Shown here piece by piece: positions 60,728 to 64,000 of a stretch of DNA of 64,000 nucleotides. Location: assembly GCA_017562135.1 (NCBI GenBank), contig QEYB01000158.1, forward strand, positions 372,001-436,000. The letters run 5' to 3'. A program made the position numbers and the translations under genes. Position 1 is the stretch's first letter. Each line of letters begins with the position of its first letter. Origin of the DNA: Dipylidium caninum (Eukaryota > Platyhelminthes > Cestoda > Cyclophyllidea > Dipylidiidae). Below the pieces are notes generated by a model. That model worked only from the letters and a program-made list of their open reading frames with translations, ran no database searches and was not told the DNA's origin.

Positions 60728-63538
60728 ACGGAGCCATTTTGCCTTCCCCATCTCCCTCACTGTATTTTACTTCTTGTCATCCCCAACTCTCAACCACACA
60801 TACACACACAAAGTCTCTCTCTCTTCCTCCTTCGTCACTCCGCTCCGCTCCATGCCGACCCGAAATGAGTAAACAGACAGAGAGTGAAGCCACCTTGTGC
60901 CTAGTAACGACAACACACGGATGATTTGCATTCTCCCCCCGTTTTGGTTACACAGGAGCAGTTGACGGGTGTGCGGGAGACAAGCTGAGGCCATCCAAAA
61001 TCCCCCCCCCCCGTTGGAAGGCATGTGACACTCGAAGAGGCTCGTGGATTTCCTTTAAGTTTTTGCGCTTAAGCAACTGCGAAGACTGCGTCCGGCTGCG
61101 TTCAGGCGACACGTGGAGATGCTCTGGCCGCAGGTAACCTTTCGCCTTTTCACGGGCTTCCAGTTACTTCCCAGGCGGTTGTCAAATGCCAGGGGAGGGC
61201 GCTGACCCCCTCCGAATTGAAATATGTTTAGGGGATGCGGAAGCGCCTCCTTCCATGCAACGAAACTTCTCATGGATGCACGGAGGTCAAGCGAGAGATG
61301 GAGGCGTTTCTGAGGCCGCCCGTGAAGAGAGGTTATTAATTTTCTCGGTGGGGAAGGGGAGAGGAAGGGTCCTGTCGGCCACCTGCGAGCGAGGCGTATC
61401 CCCTTTGCGGTCTTGGCCGAAAGCTCTCTCTCGTGTGGAGACAAGGGCAACAAATTTCCCCACTTTCCTCGGTCCAGCGGTTCCCCCGCTAGGGCCTTCC
61501 CCAGCAGTCTCCACCGCGCTCTTCGAAATGACAGCGACGGGCAGAGGCAGAGGAGACGAATTGCCCAAGTGCGGCTAATCTTGGCGTGGAAAGCCACACC
61601 GAACCTCGTCTCCGCTCAATCGCATTGTGTCGGGTGAAGGTGACGCCTAACGTGCACCGAGGCCTTTGAAATCGGCATCTGATGGAGGCACACACGTCGG
61701 GGCTCTTAAGCTCAACCGCAAAGCGGTCGAAATGGGAGTGGGGGTAGAAGTCCCCGACAGAAAGAGGCAATTTGGGGCAAGATAGGGTTAGGAGCTGTAT
61801 GTGAGGCACGCGGAAGAGAGGCTCGTCAACTCGCCGGGGGTCAAATGCATCAGAACGGAGAATAACGACTGCGCATTCGATGCGAGGGCCTTCCGCAACC
61901 AGGACGAGTCCACCAGGGGAGATGCGGCAGACGCGCGACCTCGCACAGGTCCCAGGCTGCCACCGGATGGCGCTGAGGTCGCGCTCCCCCTGAACACTGA
62001 GGGATTTCAGTCAGCGCTGGTGGCAGTCTGGAGGGCGCGAATGTCCGAGGAGGCGTTTTCTCTTTGACCCTCGTCACCGTTTCTACCCCAGGCTGGTTTC
62101 GCTCTGCCGTTCGCGACAAAAATTATCTTTCTAGGAGTTGGAAATTTCACCAAACCTACGACGGTCTTCGTTCCGGGTTCTGTGTGTCAAGTCGATCTCG
62201 GCAGAAACGTCTGTGAATGCGCGGACGAAGCCGCCAACCTTCCAAATACGCCACGACAGGCCAATTTCAAGTTCACCAGGGCGCGGCATTCCCAGATTTC
62301 GAATAGGTCTGGCCAGACCCCGCAGACGTGTAAGACGCCTCTTTGCCGACCAGCAGCCTAAGGAGCTTCAGGCCGCTGGTCGCAAACACTCACCCCATTG
62401 CACACACGGCGTCTTTTGTTAGGAAATGACATACTCTGCGCGCGTCTAGTCGTAATTTGGAAAATCCTTCATTCCCATCGGTGGTTCGCCATCGCTGAAA
62501 CACAGTGGAAGAGCTGGTTCTTCCGCTTTCCCTATTAGGTGTCTCAGCTGGAAGTCTGCGGCGTAGATGACATCGTCTTAGCGGCCAAACTTTGAAAGCA
62601 CCACAGACACGCGTTTCCTCCTCGTGAAACCCACCGCGGTGGTTGAGGCACCAAGGAGCTCCGAGTCCCCGCTGCAGAAGTGGAGTTACGTGGCCACACT
62701 GGTGTACTTGCAATCCGTTTGACGTGTTGATTTGTCCATCGCCAGACCTGCCGGCGGGTCGCTGGACTTAACTGACGAGTGTGAAAATGAGGCCGCTTTA
62801 TCGCGGGACTAGAATGAGGCGACAGTGTCAGTCTTCTCGTGCTCAATTCTCCCGCGGAGCATAAAATGGGCTGAAATTCCTTCCAGACTTTGTTACGCTA
62901 TGCGCTGGTCCTCGCGATGGCTCAATGGCCTGGAAGGGCGTGAGGGCGTAAGTGTTGAGGCTCCCCGCACTTCCGCAGCAAATCACTAAGGCAAACATGG
63001 AGGCGGCCCTACAAACGACCAAGAGGGTGGAGTAAATGGCACTTTATAAGTGCGAATGATCTTTGTTTAAAGCCAATGATGGATTAAATAAGTAACGGAA
63101 AGGACGCATTGCGAAGATGGATGCACAGATGGCCCCCCCGCGTCCCACATTCGCAGCTTTGGAGACTTTTGTGCGGGGTCTTTGTCTTTTGGAAGTTCAC
63201 TAACCTGTTTAGAAGCGTATATTTTGATTTTCATACGCAAACTGCGCTGTCAAATCTCTCGCCATACTCTCTTCTCTGCTTTGCTTGTTGGATGTACATA
63301 CGTGATTCGAGAGAGTCGCCATCACGTGAGGTTCCCCCGCTAAATTTTGCTTATGGTCGGAATTGGGAGGTGATGTAACAACAGGCGGTAAACGGCCGAA
63401 AGGGTCAACACGACCCCAACATCAGCCTCCACTCCATTAGGCACCGGAGGGGGAGCAGAAAATATATCACACTCACACACACACACACACACTCATGCAA
63501 ACTCAAAGGAAGGAAAAAAGGCGCCATCCACCTGTCAC
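60728..63538. other. Downstream of Ly6 gene: GC-rich non-coding
   Basis: Overlapping composition-driven frames, most dense at 61055-62720, without domains or splice-bounded structure. A C-tract lies near 61003-61012. A CA microsatellite occurs near its right end. Confidence 0.4.
63472..63493. repeat. CA dinucleotide microsatellite
   Basis: About ten CA units, 46 bp before the candidate exon at 63539. Confidence 0.8.
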
Positions 63539-63658
63539 ATGTCAGACATGTGCCATTTTCCGGAATGTGTGAAAAAATTAGAATGCTATGCATTGAAAAG
63601 AAGTGGTGTGAAGTCTTCTACCAAAAGCAATAAAAAGTCGACGTGTCTCCTTGCGAAG
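63539..63658 (+). CDS. Candidate first exon of a gene extending past the window
   Basis: ATG, 40 codons and a perfect donor (AAG|GTGAGT), phase 0. The peptide begins MSDMCHFPECVKKLECYALK and continues Lys/Ser-rich. It has no signal peptide and no recognised family. The remaining 340 bases of the window contain no obvious second exon. Confidence 0.3.
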
Positions 63659-64000
63659 GTGAGTGGCTATGGGGATTTACTTTTGTGCTGGGCATTTCAG
63701 GCGAAACTCTTTAACTTAAAGCTATTGGAAAGCAGGAGGACAAAATAGGTTTGAGAAAAAGTGAAACCAACTTCGAGAGGATTGTCAACACCATCGCAAA
63801 GGTTCTCTTTAGTTTACTTCGCATTTATTACGACCCGTTGGACATGTCAGAATGTATGATTGCAGAAGTCTAGGCACATCGATCGGCGACAATATAAAGT
63901 TGTGCTAAACAAAATATGTTAAGTTCGTTTAAAGAGGAGGGTGAAAATGCAATTTAATTGGAATGTTATTCCGTTTCCCGTTGTCCAAGCGAAATCAACA

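Noticed and set aside
61055..61597. 180-codon minus-strand frame
   Set aside because: Overlaps equally long frames on the other strand in GC-rich DNA; no domain or splice structure.
1..64000. CRISPR arrays, tRNA or rRNA genes, transposase or reverse-transcriptase frames
   Set aside because: None seen: repeats are microsatellites or isolated duplications, and no cloverleaf or mobile-element protein motif was recognised by eye.

Overview
The window is eukaryotic nuclear DNA. Genes are split by short-to-medium GT-AG introns with conserved phase, there are no bacterial operons or ribosome binding sites, and trinucleotide and CA microsatellites are common. The gene set is a cluster of small one-domain secreted Kunitz inhibitors, a Ly6/three-finger GPI-anchored surface protein, a one-pair muscleblind and long-insert housekeeping proteins. 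This points to a parasitic flatworm, most likely a cestode (taeniid tapeworm such as Echinococcus or Taenia). That assignment is inference from gene content; no species-diagnostic sequence was identified.

Layout. 258-2621 (-): three-exon EXOSC2/RRP4, the exosome cap subunit. 4533-5048: inverted, decayed mosaic copy of exon 3 and an intron piece of the BTB gene that lies 14 kb downstream. 6275-12542: four Kunitz genes, two on + (KU1, KU2) and two on - (KU3, KU4), with unusual cysteine patterns. 16952-30095 (+): BTB-BACK-PHR gene (BTBD1/2/3/6 type), modelled in 11 phase-compatible exons. 30746-34520 (-): complete nine-exon EIPR1 (TSSC1) WD40 gene, convergent with the BTB gene. 35061-35615 (+): intact 184-codon ORF of unknown identity, head-to-head with EIPR1. 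39398-40820 (+): C-terminal three exons of a divergent muscleblind-like CCCH protein. 40.8-55.7 kb: GC-rich and gene-poor, with a few isolated exon-like pieces, including a clean signal-peptide exon at 53321 and a 12-nt microexon-like sequence at 54602. 55735-60727 (+): Ly6/CD59-like three-finger gene with a GPI-type tail and an alternative short-form 3' exon. 63539-63658: possible first exon of a gene running off the right edge.

The genes fall into two functional groups. RNA and trafficking housekeeping is represented by EXOSC2 (3'-5' RNA decay), MBNL (splicing) and EIPR1 (EARP/GARP endosomal recycling), with the BTB-BACK-PHR protein a likely Cul3 adaptor. The host-facing surface and secretion group is the Kunitz cluster, the Ly6-like protein and the unassigned signal-peptide exon. 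Three genes (KU1, KU2, BTB) each carry one apparent extra base in otherwise conserved coding sequence; these may be assembly errors or genuine lesions. All exon boundaries were derived by eye from splice consensus, reading phase and remembered family alignments, without transcript evidence.
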